The notes under the pieces: model-generated | Told to the model about the DNA's origin: nothing | Database searches by the model: none | The model's input: only the letters and a program-made list of their open reading frames with translations | NCBI GenBank assembly: GCA_945888375.1 | Contig: CAMCZZ010000005.1 | Span: forward strand, 1 to 64,000 | Direction: 5' to 3' | DNA: 64,000 bases | Origin: Akkermansia muciniphila | GTDB lineage: Bacteria > Verrucomicrobiota > Verrucomicrobiia > Opitutales > Opitutaceae | In this document: piece after piece, positions 8,069 through 18,377 of the stretch | How the letters are laid out: each line of letters starts with the position of its first letter | Position numbering within the stretch: the stretch's first letter is position 1 | Made by a program: the position numbers and the translations under genes

Positions 8069-9259
8069 TCAGGCGTGGGAGCCAGCGAGGGCCGGTAGGT
8101 ATTTATGTTTCAGCAGGCGCCAGGCGGTGACGAAAAAGGCGGTCAGCGGAATGGCCAGGACCATGCCGAGGATGCCGCCCAACGCGGTGCCCCAGAAGAA
8201 TATCGCGACAATGATCGCGACGGGGTGCAGGCCGGTGCGTTCTCCCATGATCTTCGGGGTGAGATACCAGCCCTCGATAGTCTGCACGAGGAGGAACACA
8301 CCCAGAGCCAGGCCCACGAGTTTCAGGTCGCCGCCGGGTTGGAGAAAGGCGAGCGGCAGGGCTATGCTCAGCCCGATGATGGTGCCGAGGTAGGGCACGA
8401 TATTGAGCACGCCGAGCATCAGACCGATAAACAGACCGAACTTCAGGCCGATGACGGTAAATCCCAGCGCGAGCAGTGCGCCCATGATCAGGCCGATGAT
8501 GAGTTGACCGCGGAAAAACGAGACCACGATGGCGATAAACTCGCGCATCAGGAAAATCAGGTCCTCGCGTAAACCGGGTTTCAGGAAGCTCAGGTGCTCC
8601 CCCAGGTTTTTGGTCGGGTCGCCGCTGGAGAGCAGGAAGAAAAAAAGGTAGATCGGAACGATGGCGAGGTTGGTAAAAAAGCCGAAGAGGCTGAGTGCGC
8701 CGGCCCCCGCGGCCTTTAGGGAGGGGACTGCCTGGGCAAGCAGGGCGCGTCCCTCGCCGAGCATGTGTTCCACGGCGTTTTTAATGGTAGGATTGGTGAG
8801 GTAACGCTGCCCGGAGGCGACCCATTCCGGATAGTGCAACTGGCCCTGCGCGAGGGCACGTTCCCACAGGGCGGGCAGAAAGGAGATTAAATCGAGCAAC
8901 TGGGAAACCGCGGGTGGAATGACCGTCACGATCAGCGCTGTGGCCGCCAGGAGGAAACCGCCGTAGATAACGGCCACGGCGATGATACGCCGGATACGGA
9001 GGCGTTTTTCGAGCAACAAAACCAGGGGCAATAGCACAAGGGCCATGATGCCAGCGGTGACCAGAGGCCAGAGGACGTTTGCAAATACTCCCAGAAGAAC
9101 CACTCCGAGCAGAGCTAGACCTGCAAGCAGGGCACCCGCGGCGATGAAGGCGAATAGCGCGAGGGCGAAGCCGGCAACACGGCGCTGGACGGGCGAGAGC
9201 AGCGGCACCAGCCCGCCAGCGGCGGGCGGGATCTGGGCGGAAGCGGGATCGTCGGCCAT
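8069..9259 (-). CDS. AI-2E family transporter (PerM-like permease)
   Basis: 396 residues of the AI-2 exporter/PerM superfamily. There are two hydrophobic N-terminal segments (ALALFAFIAAGALLAGLALLG and NVLWPLVTAGIMALVLLPLVLLLE), a helix near 75-95, an extracytoplasmic domain (about 105-190), then a block of membrane helices with the family-typical FFRGQLIIGLIMGALLALGF, GVLNIVPYLGTIIGL and a terminal FWGTALGGILGMVLAIP. It is an inner-membrane protein. Members export small molecules or ions, and autoinducer-2 export is shown only for a few, so substrate is unknown. The gene is divergent from uvrA across a 98-bp gap. Confidence 0.9.
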   Translation of the reverse strand: MADDPASAQIPPAAGGLVPLLSPVQRRVAGFALALFAFIAAGALLAGLALLGVVLLGVFANVLWPLVTAGIMALVLLPLVLLLEKRLRIRRIIAVAVIYGGFLLAATALIVTVIPPAVSQLLDLISFLPALWERALAQGQLHYPEWVASGQRYLTNPTIKNAVEHMLGEGRALLAQAVPSLKAAGAGALSLFGFFTNLAIVPIYLFFFLLSSGDPTKNLGEHLSFLKPGLREDLIFLMREFIAIVVSFFRGQLIIGLIMGALLALGFTVIGLKFGLFIGLMLGVLNIVPYLGTIIGLSIALPLAFLQPGGDLKLVGLALGVFLLVQTIEGWYLTPKIMGERTGLHPVAIIVAIFFWGTALGGILGMVLAIPLTAFFVTAWRLLKHKYLPALAGSHA

Positions 9260-9357
9260 GTGTCAGGGAAAGCCTGACGTGGCCGCGTGCGCGAGGAAAG
9301 TTTTCGGCGCAAGAGACTTTGCGCGGTGGTCGGAACCCGTAAGGTTATCCCCATCGT

Positions 9358-12243
9358 ATGACGCCAGTCCCTGCCACCCATATCCACATCAAGGGCGCCC
9401 GGGAGCACAACTTGAAGAACCTGGAGCTCCGCCTGCCCCGCGGTAAGCTCATTGTGATCACCGGCCCTTCGGGCTCGGGTAAATCCTCCCTCGCCTTCGA
9501 CACTCTGTATGCGGAGGGCTACCGGAAATACATGGAGTCGCTTTCTACCCAGGCGCGGCAGGTCCTGGAGCAACTCAAGCGGCCGGATGTCGATTTTATC
9601 CACGGGCTTTCCCCGGTGCTCGCGATCGAGCAGCGCACCGGCAACGGTTCGCCGCGCTCGACTATCGCCACGGTCACGGAGATCGCGGATTACGCGCGTC
9701 TTTTGTGGGCCCTGCACGGCGAGCAAAGGTGTCCGAAGGACGGCGGCCGCGTGGTGCAACGTTCACTAGACGACAATATCGCGCGAGTTCTAGCCGAGTG
9801 TGCGGGCGAACGCATCATGCTCCTCGCGCCGGCCTTGAAGGCCCGGCCCAGCGTCTTGCGCGACGAGTTGCCCCGGCTCCGCCAGCGAGGTTTCCAGCGG
9901 GTGCGGATCGACGGAGTGGTTAAAAACCTCGATGATCCCCAGCTTGTGCCCAACGGCCAGGGCACGCGCGAGTTGACTGTGGAGGTGGTGGTGGACCGCT
10001 TAGTGGCGTTGGCCGAGCAGCGTTCACGACTGGCGGACTCACTCGAGCTCGCCTTTCGTGAAGGCAAGGACCGCGTGGTCGTGCTCTCGCAAAAAGCCGG
10101 CGCCGCGCCTGACGCTTGGCGCGAGCTTGCCCTCTCGCAGTCGCTGGCTTGCGAGGTGTGCGGGGATGTGTTCGACAAGCTCACACCCCGGCATTTCTCC
10201 TTCAACCACCGCGAGGGCGCGTGCCCGGACTGCGAGGGGCTCGGGCGGAAGTTGCGTTTTGTGCCCGAGCTCATCGTGCCCGACCCGGCCAAATCGGTCC
10301 GTGAGGGCGCGCTCAAGCCCTGGCGTATCGGTGGAAAAAACCTCATTATTAAACACAACGCCCTGCTCAAGCAGCTGGCCGCCCAGCTGCCTTTCGATCC
10401 TGAGACGCCCTGGGCGGAGCTGCCGGAGGCGACGCGCCACGCCATTTTACACGGTGCGGGCGAGCGCGAGTTTGCGTTCAAACTCAAGCGCATGCGCGAG
10501 GCTCGCAGCATGCCCTTCACGGGGGTGATCGCGGACCTGGAGGAGAGTTTCCGCGAGACCGACAGCGACGGTTTCCGCGCGCGCCTGACGACGTTTATGG
10601 TCAGCGGCGGGTGCCCGACCTGCCGGGGCGGCCGGCTCAATGCCCGCAGCATGGCGGTAAAGGCCGGCGGGCTCGCGTTGCCGGAGTTTTTTGCCCGCGA
10701 CGTGGCGGCGGCGCACGCTTGGGCGGCCGGTTTACTCGGGGTGGCGAACGGAGATGCGCTGCGCGAGATCGCGGGCGGGATCGAGCAGCGCCTGCGTTTC
10801 CTGCTCGAGACCGGGCTGGGCTACCTGACTTTGAATCGTGAATACGACACCCTTTCCGGCGGCGAGGCCCAGCGCGTGCGGTTGGCGACCCAGCTCGGCA
10901 TGGGTCTGATCGGTGTCATCTACGTGCTCGACGAGCCCAGCATCGGCCTGCACCCAGCGGACAACGAGAAGCTGCTCGCCACCCTCGCCGAGCTGCGCGA
11001 TCGCGGTAATACGGTGGTGGTGGTCGAACACGACGAGGATACGATGCGGCTGGCCGACGAGATCGTGGAGCTCGGGCCGGGGGCCGGCGCGGAGGGCGGG
11101 CAGATTCTGTTTCAAGGCACGCCGGCGGACTTGATGCGTCTGCCGGCGCGGCTCTCGCGGACGGGTCCGTTTCTGGCCCGCAAGGCCGCGGTGACGCGCG
11201 CGGCCAAGGCCCTGGCGGGAGACGGGCTTTTCCTCACCGTGCGCGAGGCGCGGGAGAACAACCTCAAGGGCGTGGACGCGCGTTTCCCGGTCGGCTTGCT
11301 CACGGCGGTCACGGGTGTCTCCGGCTCGGGCAAGAGCACGCTGGTCAACGACGTCCTCGCGGCGGCGGCGGCCCGTAAACTCAACGGCGCGAAGGCCATC
11401 CCGGGCAAACACCGCCACATCGAGAATCTGGATGAATTCGATAAGCTGGTGCAGGTCGACCAATCGCCCATCGGGCGTTCGCCGCGCTCGAACCCCGCCA
11501 GTTACACCGGGCTGCTCGACCCCTTGCGCGATCTCTTCGCGATGGTGCCGCTGGCCAAGGTGCGGGGCTACACCGCGAGCCGGTTTTCCTTCAACGTGCG
11601 CGGCGGCCGTTGTGAGCGCTGCGCGGGCGACGGGGTGATCAAGCTCGACATGCAGTTCATGGCCGACGCCTACGCGCCCTGCCCAAGCTGCGCCGGACGG
11701 CGTTTTAATCGAGAAACCCTGGAGATCCTCTTCCACGGCCACTCGATCGCCGACGTGTTGAATATGACGGTCCGCGACGCGATCGGGGTGTTTAAAAACA
11801 TCCCCAAGATTATGGACAAACTCCAGACGCTCGACGCGGTGGGGTTGGGCTACCTCGCGCTGGGCCAGAGCGCGACCACGCTCTCGGGCGGCGAGGCGCA
11901 GCGGTTGAAGCTGTCGTTGGAGTTGAGCAAGCGCCAGCAGGGCCGGGTGCTGTATGTTTTGGATGAGCCCACCACGGGGCTGCACTGGGTGGACATCCAG
12001 CACCTCATGGACCTGCTCTTCAAGCTGCGGGACGCGGGCAACACCCTGATCGTGATCGAGCACAATCTGGACGTGATCAATCTGGCGGACTGGCTTATCG
12101 ACCTCGGCCCGGGTGGCGGCACGGCGGGCGGCGAGATCGTTTACGCCGGTCCGCGGGTGGGGATTGAACGCGATGCGGCGACCAAGAGCGGGCGCAGCCT
12201 CACCGGTCGGGCGTTGGCCAAGTGGGCGGCCGCGGGCCGGTGA
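9358..12243 (+). CDS. uvrA: UvrA-family excinuclease ABC subunit A
   Basis: 961 residues, the length of a full UvrA with two ABC ATPase halves. Half 1: Walker [10 protein letters not shown] near residue 40, zinc-finger cysteines in CEVCGD and [18 protein letters not shown], signature [11 protein letters not shown] and Walker [15 protein letters not shown]. Half 2: Walker [27 protein letters not shown], zinc module CERCAGDG and [10 protein letters not shown], signature [11 protein letters not shown] and [14 protein letters not shown]. UvrA binds damaged DNA and loads UvrB in nucleotide excision repair. Some positions depart from the common form ([24 protein letters not shown]), so it may be a second UvrA paralogue, not the main one. 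No uvrB or uvrC lies in the window. Confidence 0.93.
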   Translation: MTPVPATHIHIKGAREHNLKNLELRLPRGKLIVITGPSGSGKSSLAFDTLYAEGYRKYMESLSTQARQVLEQLKRPDVDFIHGLSPVLAIEQRTGNGSPRSTIATVTEIADYARLLWALHGEQRCPKDGGRVVQRSLDDNIARVLAECAGERIMLLAPALKARPSVLRDELPRLRQRGFQRVRIDGVVKNLDDPQLVPNGQGTRELTVEVVVDRLVALAEQRSRLADSLELAFREGKDRVVVLSQKAGAAPDAWRELALSQSLACEVCGDVFDKLTPRHFSFNHREGACPDCEGLGRKLRFVPELIVPDPAKSVREGALKPWRIGGKNLIIKHNALLKQLAAQLPFDPETPWAELPEATRHAILHGAGEREFAFKLKRMREARSMPFTGVIADLEESFRETDSDGFRARLTTFMVSGGCPTCRGGRLNARSMAVKAGGLALPEFFARDVAAAHAWAAGLLGVANGDALREIAGGIEQRLRFLLETGLGYLTLNREYDTLSGGEAQRVRLATQLGMGLIGVIYVLDEPSIGLHPADNEKLLATLAELRDRGNTVVVVEHDEDTMRLADEIVELGPGAGAEGGQILFQGTPADLMRLPARLSRTGPFLARKAAVTRAAKALAGDGLFLTVREARENNLKGVDARFPVGLLTAVTGVSGSGKSTLVNDVLAAAAARKLNGAKAIPGKHRHIENLDEFDKLVQVDQSPIGRSPRSNPASYTGLLDPLRDLFAMVPLAKVRGYTASRFSFNVRGGRCERCAGDGVIKLDMQFMADAYAPCPSCAGRRFNRETLEILFHGHSIADVLNMTVRDAIGVFKNIPKIMDKLQTLDAVGLGYLALGQSATTLSGGEAQRLKLSLELSKRQQGRVLYVLDEPTTGLHWVDIQHLMDLLFKLRDAGNTLIVIEHNLDVINLADWLIDLGPGGGTAGGEIVYAGPRVGIERDAATKSGRSLTGRALAKWAAAGR

Positions 12244-12256
12244 GCGACGATCTCCA

Positions 12257-12631
12257 TCAGTAGTAAATCAGGTAGACCGTGAGGATGCCGGCGATGCCGA
12301 GCAGACCGAGGGCGAGGGCGAGTTGCAGGCAGCCTTGGCGGGCGGCGACGGGGTCAAGGCGCTCGGTCGCGGCGTAGTTGGCGATGATTTCGTCGGCGCG
12401 GGCGTTGGCGGCGGCTAGGGCTTCTGGGGCGGGCTCGATCAACGCGGGTGAATCTTGCCTGGTGGCCAGCGTGCCGGCGGCGGTGCTCCCGCCTTTTCCG
12501 TTCTCGGCAAAGGAGTTTCCGGGCAAAGATTGGAAGGGGGTCTGAGCGTGAATCTCGGCGTCGAGCCAGGCCAGGTGTTCGGCCACCAAGGCGCGTTGGT
12601 GGCGCAGAGCGGTGAGGCGATCGGGGGGCAT
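12257..12631 (-). CDS. Small tail-anchored hypothetical protein
   Basis: 124 residues, family not recognised. The first 30 residues (RLTALRHQRALVAEHLAWLDAEIHAQ) look like a short coiled coil, the middle is polar, and the C-terminus is one hydrophobic helix ending YLIYY (about residues 100-124) with no signal peptide. This suggests a cytoplasmic protein anchored in the inner membrane by its tail. It fills the space between uvrA (convergent, 13 bp away) and mutL and lies about 44 bp beyond the mutL stop, so it could be read after mutL's neighbours only from its own promoter. Coding status rests on the sensible hydrophobicity pattern and the filled gap. Confidence 0.6.
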   Translation of the reverse strand: MPPDRLTALRHQRALVAEHLAWLDAEIHAQTPFQSLPGNSFAENGKGGSTAAGTLATRQDSPALIEPAPEALAAANARADEIIANYAATERLDPVAARQGCLQLALALGLLGIAGILTVYLIYY

Positions 12632-12675
12632 GCAGGAGAACTCGGGAGTCGATTTTCGGAAAGGGCGGGAAGTTT

Positions 12676-14445
12676 TTAGGTCCGGCTGAAGCGGCGGGCG
12701 AGCTCCCCTTGGCTTAACTCGACTTGGGTGGGGCGGCCGCCGGGACTGGTGTGGGGGGCGCGGCAGGCGAAGAGACGGGTCACCAGGCGGCGCATCTCCT
12801 CGGCCGAAACCTGCGCCGGGAGGCGCACGGCGCGGGCGGCGGCGAGGCGGGCGAGTTGCTCGCGGGCGACCTCGGGCTGGCGCTCGGGCGAGCGGCCGTC
12901 GCGAAAGGCGTCGAGTAGGTCGCGTAGGCAGGCCTCGGCGTCGGCCGGCTCCAGGACGGCGGGCACGCCTTCCAAGCGGAACGTGTGGCGGCCGAATTCG
13001 GCCAGTTCAAAACCATGCGTCAGAAGAAACCGGATACGGTCGCGGAGCAGGGCGGAGGCGATAGGATCGAGTTCCAGCACGGCGGGGAGCAGCAGCCGCT
13101 GGGTCACGACTGCGCCAGCGGCGAACTGGGCCGCGAGATCCTCGAACACGATACGCTCCTGGGCCGCGCGGCGGTCGAGCAGAAGCAGGCCGGCGGGGGT
13201 CTCGAAGAGGGCGTAGACGGAGTGGGCTAGCGCGAGGAAACGCCAAGAGGAGGTGCTGGGGGGAGGTGGAGAAGCGGGGAGCGGGGGGCGAACGGAGGAG
13301 CTAGGAGCGAGGAGCGGGGAGCTAGAAGGCGGGAGCGGGGAGCGGGGGAGTTGGGGCGGGGTGGGGGGCGTGGGGAGCGGCGGCTGAAGTAGAGAGCGTA
13401 GAGCGGGGAGCGGAGAAGGTGGCAGAATGACTTCGGCGACGGGGGCGACGGGCGGGGCCTCGGTGCGGAGGAGGGCGAGCACGCTGCGGATCACGAAGGA
13501 GCGCACCTGGGCGTCGGCGCGGAAGCGGACCTCGCGCTTGGCGGGGTGGACGTTTACGTCGACGGCGGCGGGGTCGAGGTCGAGGAACACGAACGCGGCG
13601 GGGTGGCGGCCCTTGGGGAGGACCTCGTGGTAGCTCTCGATCAGGCCGTAGGCGAGGGTGCGGCTCTCGACCGGGCGGCGGTTGACGAAGGTGATGGTCT
13701 CGTGCCGGGTGGCGCGGCCGGGCGTGCCGGGGCGAGCGATGAGCCCGTGCAGGTGGAGGCCGCCCTCGCGGGCGTCGATGGGCATGAGGGTATCGGCCAG
13801 CTGGCGACCGAAGATCTCGGCCACGCGGTCGGCGAGGGCGGGGCAGGTAGGGGAGCGGAAAATGGTGCGGCCGTCCTCGATCAGGGTGAAGGCGCAGTGC
13901 GGGGCGGCGAGGGCGTGCAGGCGCACGGCCGCGACGATGTGGGCGGCCTCGGTGGCGTCGGTCTTGAGGAACTTGCGGCGGGCGGGGACGGAGTTGAACA
14001 ACTGGGCGACCTCGAGGCGGGTGCCGCGGGGGCGGCCGTGGTCGCGCACGTGGACGAGGCGGCCGCCGTTCACGACGATCTCGGTGCCGGGGCCCTCGGC
14101 GGGGGCGGTCTGGAGGGTGAAGCGGGATACGCTGGCGATGGAGGGCAGGGCCTCGCCGCGGAAACCGAGGGTGGCGAGGCGGTCGAGGTCGGCGGCTTCG
14201 TTGATCTTGCTGGTGGCGTGGCGTTCGAGGGCGAGGAGGGCGTCTTCGCGGTCCATGCCGGAGCCGTTGTCCTCGACCCGCATGAGGGCGCGGCCGCCGT
14301 GGGCGAACTCGACCTCGATGCGGGTGGCGCCGGCGTCGAGGGCGTTTTCCACCAGCTCCTTCACCACGGCGGCGGGGCGCTCCACCACCTCGCCGGCGGC
14401 GATCTGGTTGGCGACCCGGGCGGGGAGGATGCGGACCTTGGCCAC
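12676..14445 (-). CDS. mutL: DNA mismatch repair protein MutL
   Basis: 589 residues. The GHKL ATPase N-terminus is complete: AAGEVVERPAAVVKELVENALDAG, DNGSGM, RHATSKI, LGFRGEAL and GTRLEVAQLFNSVPARRKFLK. MutL couples MutS mismatch recognition to strand incision or removal. A low-complexity Pro/Ser linker (about residues 340-400) joins the C-terminal dimerisation domain. There the endonuclease motif, normally DQHA-x2-E-x4-E, reads DRRAAQERIVFE, and the usual ACR and CPHGRP metal-site segments read AAARAVR and SPGGRPT, so the Cys/His ligands are missing. The nuclease activity is therefore doubtful. The linker is encoded by a GGAGC-rich repeat shared with the gap to argH. Confidence 0.96.
   Translation of the reverse strand: MAKVRILPARVANQIAAGEVVERPAAVVKELVENALDAGATRIEVEFAHGGRALMRVEDNGSGMDREDALLALERHATSKINEAADLDRLATLGFRGEALPSIASVSRFTLQTAPAEGPGTEIVVNGGRLVHVRDHGRPRGTRLEVAQLFNSVPARRKFLKTDATEAAHIVAAVRLHALAAPHCAFTLIEDGRTIFRSPTCPALADRVAEIFGRQLADTLMPIDAREGGLHLHGLIARPGTPGRATRHETITFVNRRPVESRTLAYGLIESYHEVLPKGRHPAAFVFLDLDPAAVDVNVHPAKREVRFRADAQVRSFVIRSVLALLRTEAPPVAPVAEVILPPSPLPALRSLLQPPLPTPPTPPQLPRSPLPPSSSPLLAPSSSVRPPLPASPPPPSTSSWRFLALAHSVYALFETPAGLLLLDRRAAQERIVFEDLAAQFAAGAVVTQRLLLPAVLELDPIASALLRDRIRFLLTHGFELAEFGRHTFRLEGVPAVLEPADAEACLRDLLDAFRDGRSPERQPEVAREQLARLAAARAVRLPAQVSAEEMRRLVTRLFACRAPHTSPGGRPTQVELSQGELARRFSRT
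13256..13420. repeat. GGAGC/GGAGCTAG low-complexity repeat inside mutL
   Basis: This stretch of mutL is built from degenerate units such as GGAGCGGGGAGC and AGGAGCTAGGAGC and encodes the Pro/Ser/Leu-rich linker. The same GGAGCTAG units recur at 14451-14482 and, inverted, at 14517-14543, outside the gene. The pattern suggests a short genomic repeat family tolerated inside a flexible linker. Confidence 0.65.
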
Positions 14446-14545
14446 AGAAAGGAGCTAGGAGCTAGAATTTAGGAGCTAGAAGGCTGGACCCGGGGGCGAT
14501 GGGGGAGCGGCTTCTCGCTGCTCGCTCCTAGCTTCCAGCTCCTTC
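14446..14545. repeat. GGAGCTAG repeats between mutL and argH
   Basis: Three GGAGCTAG copies at 14451-14480 and inverted counterparts (CTCCTAGCTTCCAGCTCC at 14524-14542) could fold into a long imperfect hairpin. The inverted arm reaches into the last codons of argH (KEGAGS). It lies between argH and the mutL start, so it would be in the 5' leader of mutL if the two are cotranscribed. Confidence 0.6.
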
Positions 14546-15943
14546 TTTCAGTAGCTTGGTCCAGCGGGCGGTTTGTTTTTTGATTTGGGCGGGGCCGGGC
14601 ATGCCGGTGCCGCGGCGTTTGGCCATGGCGCGTTTCAGGTCGAACACGGTCGCCCAATCGTCGCCGTAGCCGGCGTGGCATTTTTTCACGTCGGCGGTGG
14701 CGAGCTGGTTCAGCGGTTTGCCCTGGGTCTCGGCGAGTTTCACGACCGCGCCGACGGCGTGGTGGGCCTCGCGGAAGGGGACGCCGCGCTCGACCAGGTA
14801 GTCGGCGAGGTCGGTGGCGAGGAGGGCGGGGTCGGCGACGGCGGCGGCGCAGCGGGTGGGGTGGACGGTGATGCCGGCAAGGGTGCCGGCGAGCACCTCG
14901 GCGCAGATTGCGACGGTGTCGAAGGTGTCAAATACGGGCGGTTTGTCCTCCTGGAGGTCGCGGTTGTAGGTGAGGGGCAGGCCCTTCACCATGGTGACGA
15001 GGGCGGAGAGGTTGCCCGCGAGGCGGCCGGACTTGCCGCGCAGGAGTTCGCAGGAGTCGGGGTTTTTTTTCTGCGGCATGAGGGACGAGCCGGTGCAGAA
15101 GGCGTCGGGCAGTTCGATGAATTTGAACTCGGTGGACGACCACAGGATGAGGTCCTCGGCGATGCGGGAGGCGTGCAGCCCGAACATGGCGCCGGCGGCG
15201 GCGAATTCGAGGAACAGGTCGCGATCGGCGACGGTGTCCATCGAGTTCTGGGTGACGCGGGGGCGGCCTTTTTCGTCGACGAAGCCGAGCTGGACGGCGG
15301 TGAACTCGCGGTCGATGGGCAGGGTGGTGCCGGCGATGGCGCCGGCGCCGAGGGGGCACCAGTTGGCGTGTTTGGCGACGGCGGCGAAGCGGGCGTGGTC
15401 GCGTTCGAGCATCTCTAGCCAGGCGAAGAGGTGGTGGGCGAGGAAGACGGGCTGGGCGCGCTGGAGGTGGGTGTAGCCGGGGATGAGCACGTGGCCCTCG
15501 CGGGTGGAGAGGTCGAGCAGGGCATGCTGGGTGGCGCGGAGGCGGGCCTGGAGCTCGGCGCAGGCCCATTTAAACCACAAGCGCATGTCGGTGGCGACCT
15601 GGTCGTTCCGGGAGCGGGCGGTGTGGAGTTTGGCGGCGGCGGGCACCTTTTTGGTCAGGGCCTGCTCGATGTTCATGTGCACGTCCTCGAGCTGGGTGCT
15701 CCAAGTAAACTTACCTGCGGTGATCTCGGCGAGGATGGTATCGAGCCCGGCGTGGATGGCATCGCGTTCCTTGGCGGTGATCAGGCCGACGTGGGCGAGC
15801 ATGGCGGAGTGGGCCTTGCTGCCGGCGATGTCGAAGGGGGCGAGGCGGCGGTCGAAGGACACGGACTCGCTGAAGCGGAGCATGAGGTCGGCGGGGCCGG
15901 CGGAGAAGCGGCCGCCCCAGGAGGCTTGAGAGGATTTTGCCAT
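14528..15943 (-). CDS. argH: Argininosuccinate lyase
   Basis: 471 residues. ArgH splits argininosuccinate into arginine and fumarate, the last step of arginine synthesis, as a cytoplasmic tetramer. The fumarase/aspartase superfamily signature [12 protein letters not shown] is intact, and the N-terminus [26 protein letters not shown] and the [17 protein letters not shown] stretch are typical of ArgH. I start at the ATG at 15943 ([13 protein letters not shown]); the longer reading to 15991 adds an unconserved MPGPQSRR extension. mutL begins 82 bp downstream. No other arg genes are present. Confidence 0.97.
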   Translation of the reverse strand: MAKSSQASWGGRFSAGPADLMLRFSESVSFDRRLAPFDIAGSKAHSAMLAHVGLITAKERDAIHAGLDTILAEITAGKFTWSTQLEDVHMNIEQALTKKVPAAAKLHTARSRNDQVATDMRLWFKWACAELQARLRATQHALLDLSTREGHVLIPGYTHLQRAQPVFLAHHLFAWLEMLERDHARFAAVAKHANWCPLGAGAIAGTTLPIDREFTAVQLGFVDEKGRPRVTQNSMDTVADRDLFLEFAAAGAMFGLHASRIAEDLILWSSTEFKFIELPDAFCTGSSLMPQKKNPDSCELLRGKSGRLAGNLSALVTMVKGLPLTYNRDLQEDKPPVFDTFDTVAICAEVLAGTLAGITVHPTRCAAAVADPALLATDLADYLVERGVPFREAHHAVGAVVKLAETQGKPLNQLATADVKKCHAGYGDDWATVFDLKRAMAKRRGTGMPGPAQIKKQTARWTKLLKEGAGS

Positions 15944-16072
15944 GGTGTGCGGGAAGGATCCGAGCACACGGCGGGACTGGGGTCCGGGCAACGCGAAAGG
16001 GAGGCGGGGCGGGTTCGGGCGGGGCGAATTCTTGAGGAGTGCTTTTCCGGTGTTAAACTAGACGCGCCAAAA

Positions 16073-16110
16073 TGAATTTAAAAGCCCGCCACGAGCGGTG
16101 AGGCGGGCCG
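16073..16110 (-). terminator. Intrinsic terminator after TonB-dependent receptor
   Basis: GCCCGCC (16084-16090) and GGCGGGC (16102-16108) form a 7-bp stem. On the minus strand the stem is followed by TTTTAAATTC. It lies about 30 bp past the receptor stop and fits its Rho-independent terminator. Confidence 0.8.
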
Positions 16111-16138
16111 TAGGGGGGTAAAATAGCGGCTACCGCGT

Positions 16139-18218
16139 TTAGAAAGTGGCTCGGACTCCGGCGGTGAAGGCGCGGCCGGGGAGCGGGGCGATGTCCTTGA
16201 GGAAGGACGTGTGCACCCGGGCGTCGGCGTTGGTCAGGTTTTCGGCGCGCACGAAGAAATCATAAACGACGTGCGCGGTGGAAAGGCGGTAGCCGGCGCC
16301 GGTCCCGAGCAGGGTGTAGCCGCCGGTCTCGGTTTCCCCGGGGGCGGTGTGGCTCTGGTCGGCGATGGCGACGAGATCCGCCCCGGCGTGCCAGGCTTGG
16401 TGGCGCCAATTGAGGGCGAGGCGGGCCTTTAGCGGCGGGATGCGGGGCAGGTCGGGACCGTCGTGTTCGGCGGCGAGGGTGGCGTCGAGCGCGGTGGTGA
16501 GATCGAGGGTATGGCCGGTGGTCGCGTGCAGGTGCCAGACCGCCTCGGCCTCGGCGCCGTAAAAGAGGGCGTCGCGTTGGACGAAACGGGTGCGGAGCAA
16601 CTTGACTTCAGGGGCGGCGGCATTGTTGGCGGCGTCGACAAGCACGCCGGTGCCCTGCTCGTAGAGATAGCCGTCGAAGGCGTTGACGTAGCCGGTGAGA
16701 CTGCCGGTGACAAAGCCGGTCACCTTGCGCAGGCTCAGTTCGTAGCCGAGGCTGAGTTCGTCGTCGAAGCCGGGGTCGCCGATCTCGTAGGCGGCGGTGC
16801 CGATGTGCGGGCCGTCGGCGTAGAGTTCCTGGCCGGTGGGGGCGCGCTCGGTGTAGGCGAGGCTCCAGGCGAGTTTGTAGGTCGGATTCAGGGTGTAGAT
16901 GGCGCCGAAGGAGCCGGAGAACGTGGTGCGGTCATCGGAGCGGGCGGCGTAGGCGGTGCCGCCGGGGCTGGCGAAGGGGTCGGCCTCGATCTCGCGGTGC
17001 TCGACCCGCGCGCCGACCTGCCAAGTCACGCGGTCGCGGACGAGTTCCTCGAACAGAAATAACGCGCCGGAGGCGGTGGTGTGGGTCGGGAGGAAGGCTT
17101 CGTCGCCGACGACGGACAGCTCGGCCTGGGCGGTTTGGAAGCCCAGCGCGCCGGACCAACCGAGGACCTCGCTCTGGAGCAGTTCGAGGCGGAAGTCGGT
17201 GCCGAGATTGGCGAGGGTAGTGCCGACGGCGCCCTCGTCGAGTTCACGGTGCTCGTAGTCGGCGTGGCCGAACTTGGCGCGGGCGCCGGTGAAGATCCCG
17301 AAATCGCCGGTGTAGTCGGCGGAGCCGTCGATGCGGCGCTGGCGGAGGTCGATTTTCACCCCGGTCTCGTTCGGCACGCCGTAGAGGGTGTCGAAGCCGT
17401 TGTAGTTGAGCCCGGCGTCGAAGGAGGGGCTCACGTAGCTCAGGCCGGCGGAGGCGCCTTGGGAATCGACGCCGGTGTTGACCAACTCGCCTTTGGGCGC
17501 GCCGGGCTGACCGGAAAAGCCCGGCACGGCGAGGTCGGCGGCCTCGCGCTGGAAGCCGTCGAGGTGGAGCACGAAGCCGGACGCGGCGTCGCGGTCGGGG
17601 GCGAGGGCGACGTCGAGCGAGCCGCCGGCGGCGTAGCCGGCGCCGTTATCGGTCGCGCGGGTGTCGAAGGTGCCGGCGAGCGGTCCGGCGGGCAGCTCGG
17701 TCTCGAGGCGGTGGTCGATGACGTTGACCACGCCGCCGACGGCGGCGGAGCCGTAGAGCAGGGCGGAGGGGCCGCGCACCACCTCGATGCGTTTCACGAG
17801 GAAGGGCTCGACCGACACGGCGTGGTCGGGGGAGGTGTTGGACGCGTCGAGGGTGTCGGTCGAGTTGGCCAGCACGCGCACGCGGTTGGCGCCGAGGCCG
17901 CGCAGGATGGGGCGGCTGGCGCCGGGGCCGAAGTAGGTCGAGGATACCCCGGGCAGGGCGGCGAGGGTCTCGCCGAGGCTGGGTTGCTGGTTTTCGAGCA
18001 GGGCGGTCCCGGCCAGCACGCTGGTCGAACTCAGGAGGTCGGCCTGGCTGCGAGCCATGGGCGACGCGGTGACGACGAGATTTTCCAGCAGCAGGGGCTC
18101 GTCGGTTCTAGTTTCGGGTGCGAAAGGCGCTGCGGGCGACGGAGGCGTTTGGGCGGGAAGGTCGGCGATGCACAGGGCGGAGCCGAGAAGGACGGTGGAG
18201 CGAAGGGGAAAGGACATG
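16139..18218 (-). CDS. TonB-dependent outer-membrane receptor
   Basis: 692 residues from the ATG at 18218 (MSFPLRSTVLLGSALCIADLPAQT, a signal peptide). The longer reading to 18283 puts Arg-rich sequence before the signal and is rejected. The plug domain is clear: LLLENLVVTASP, PSLGETLAALPGVSSTYFGPGASRPILRGLGANRVRVL and VEVVRGPSALLYGSAAVGGVVNVID-like segments, followed by a 22-strand-type barrel ending in Phe (GVRATF). It imports a ligand across the outer membrane using TonB energy. A small Cys/His-bearing exported protein is encoded just upstream, which hints at a metal or metal complex, but no ligand can be read directly. Confidence 0.93.
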
Positions 18219-18377
18219 ACGGATAACGGGGGGATGGACGGGGCGCGGCGCAGCGCGCGGTTGGACGGATACGATAAGGGCAACGCGCAAAAGCCGGGCG
18301 CGCAGGCTCGGATTGGCGGATGATCCGGTGCCCGCGACAGGTGGCGCGGTGCGATCCGGGTGCGAAAACGGGGCGGC

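Noticed and set aside
10732-12063. 443-residue minus-strand frame within uvrA
   Set aside because: Lies entirely under both ATPase signatures of UvrA on the other strand; no motif of its own.
17081-18226. 381-residue plus-strand frame opposite the TonB receptor
   Set aside because: Gly/Val/Glu-rich shadow of a well-supported receptor gene.
18219-18377. Possible riboswitch before the TonB receptor
   Set aside because: Only 159 bp and no conserved cobalamin or other riboswitch core could be recognised.
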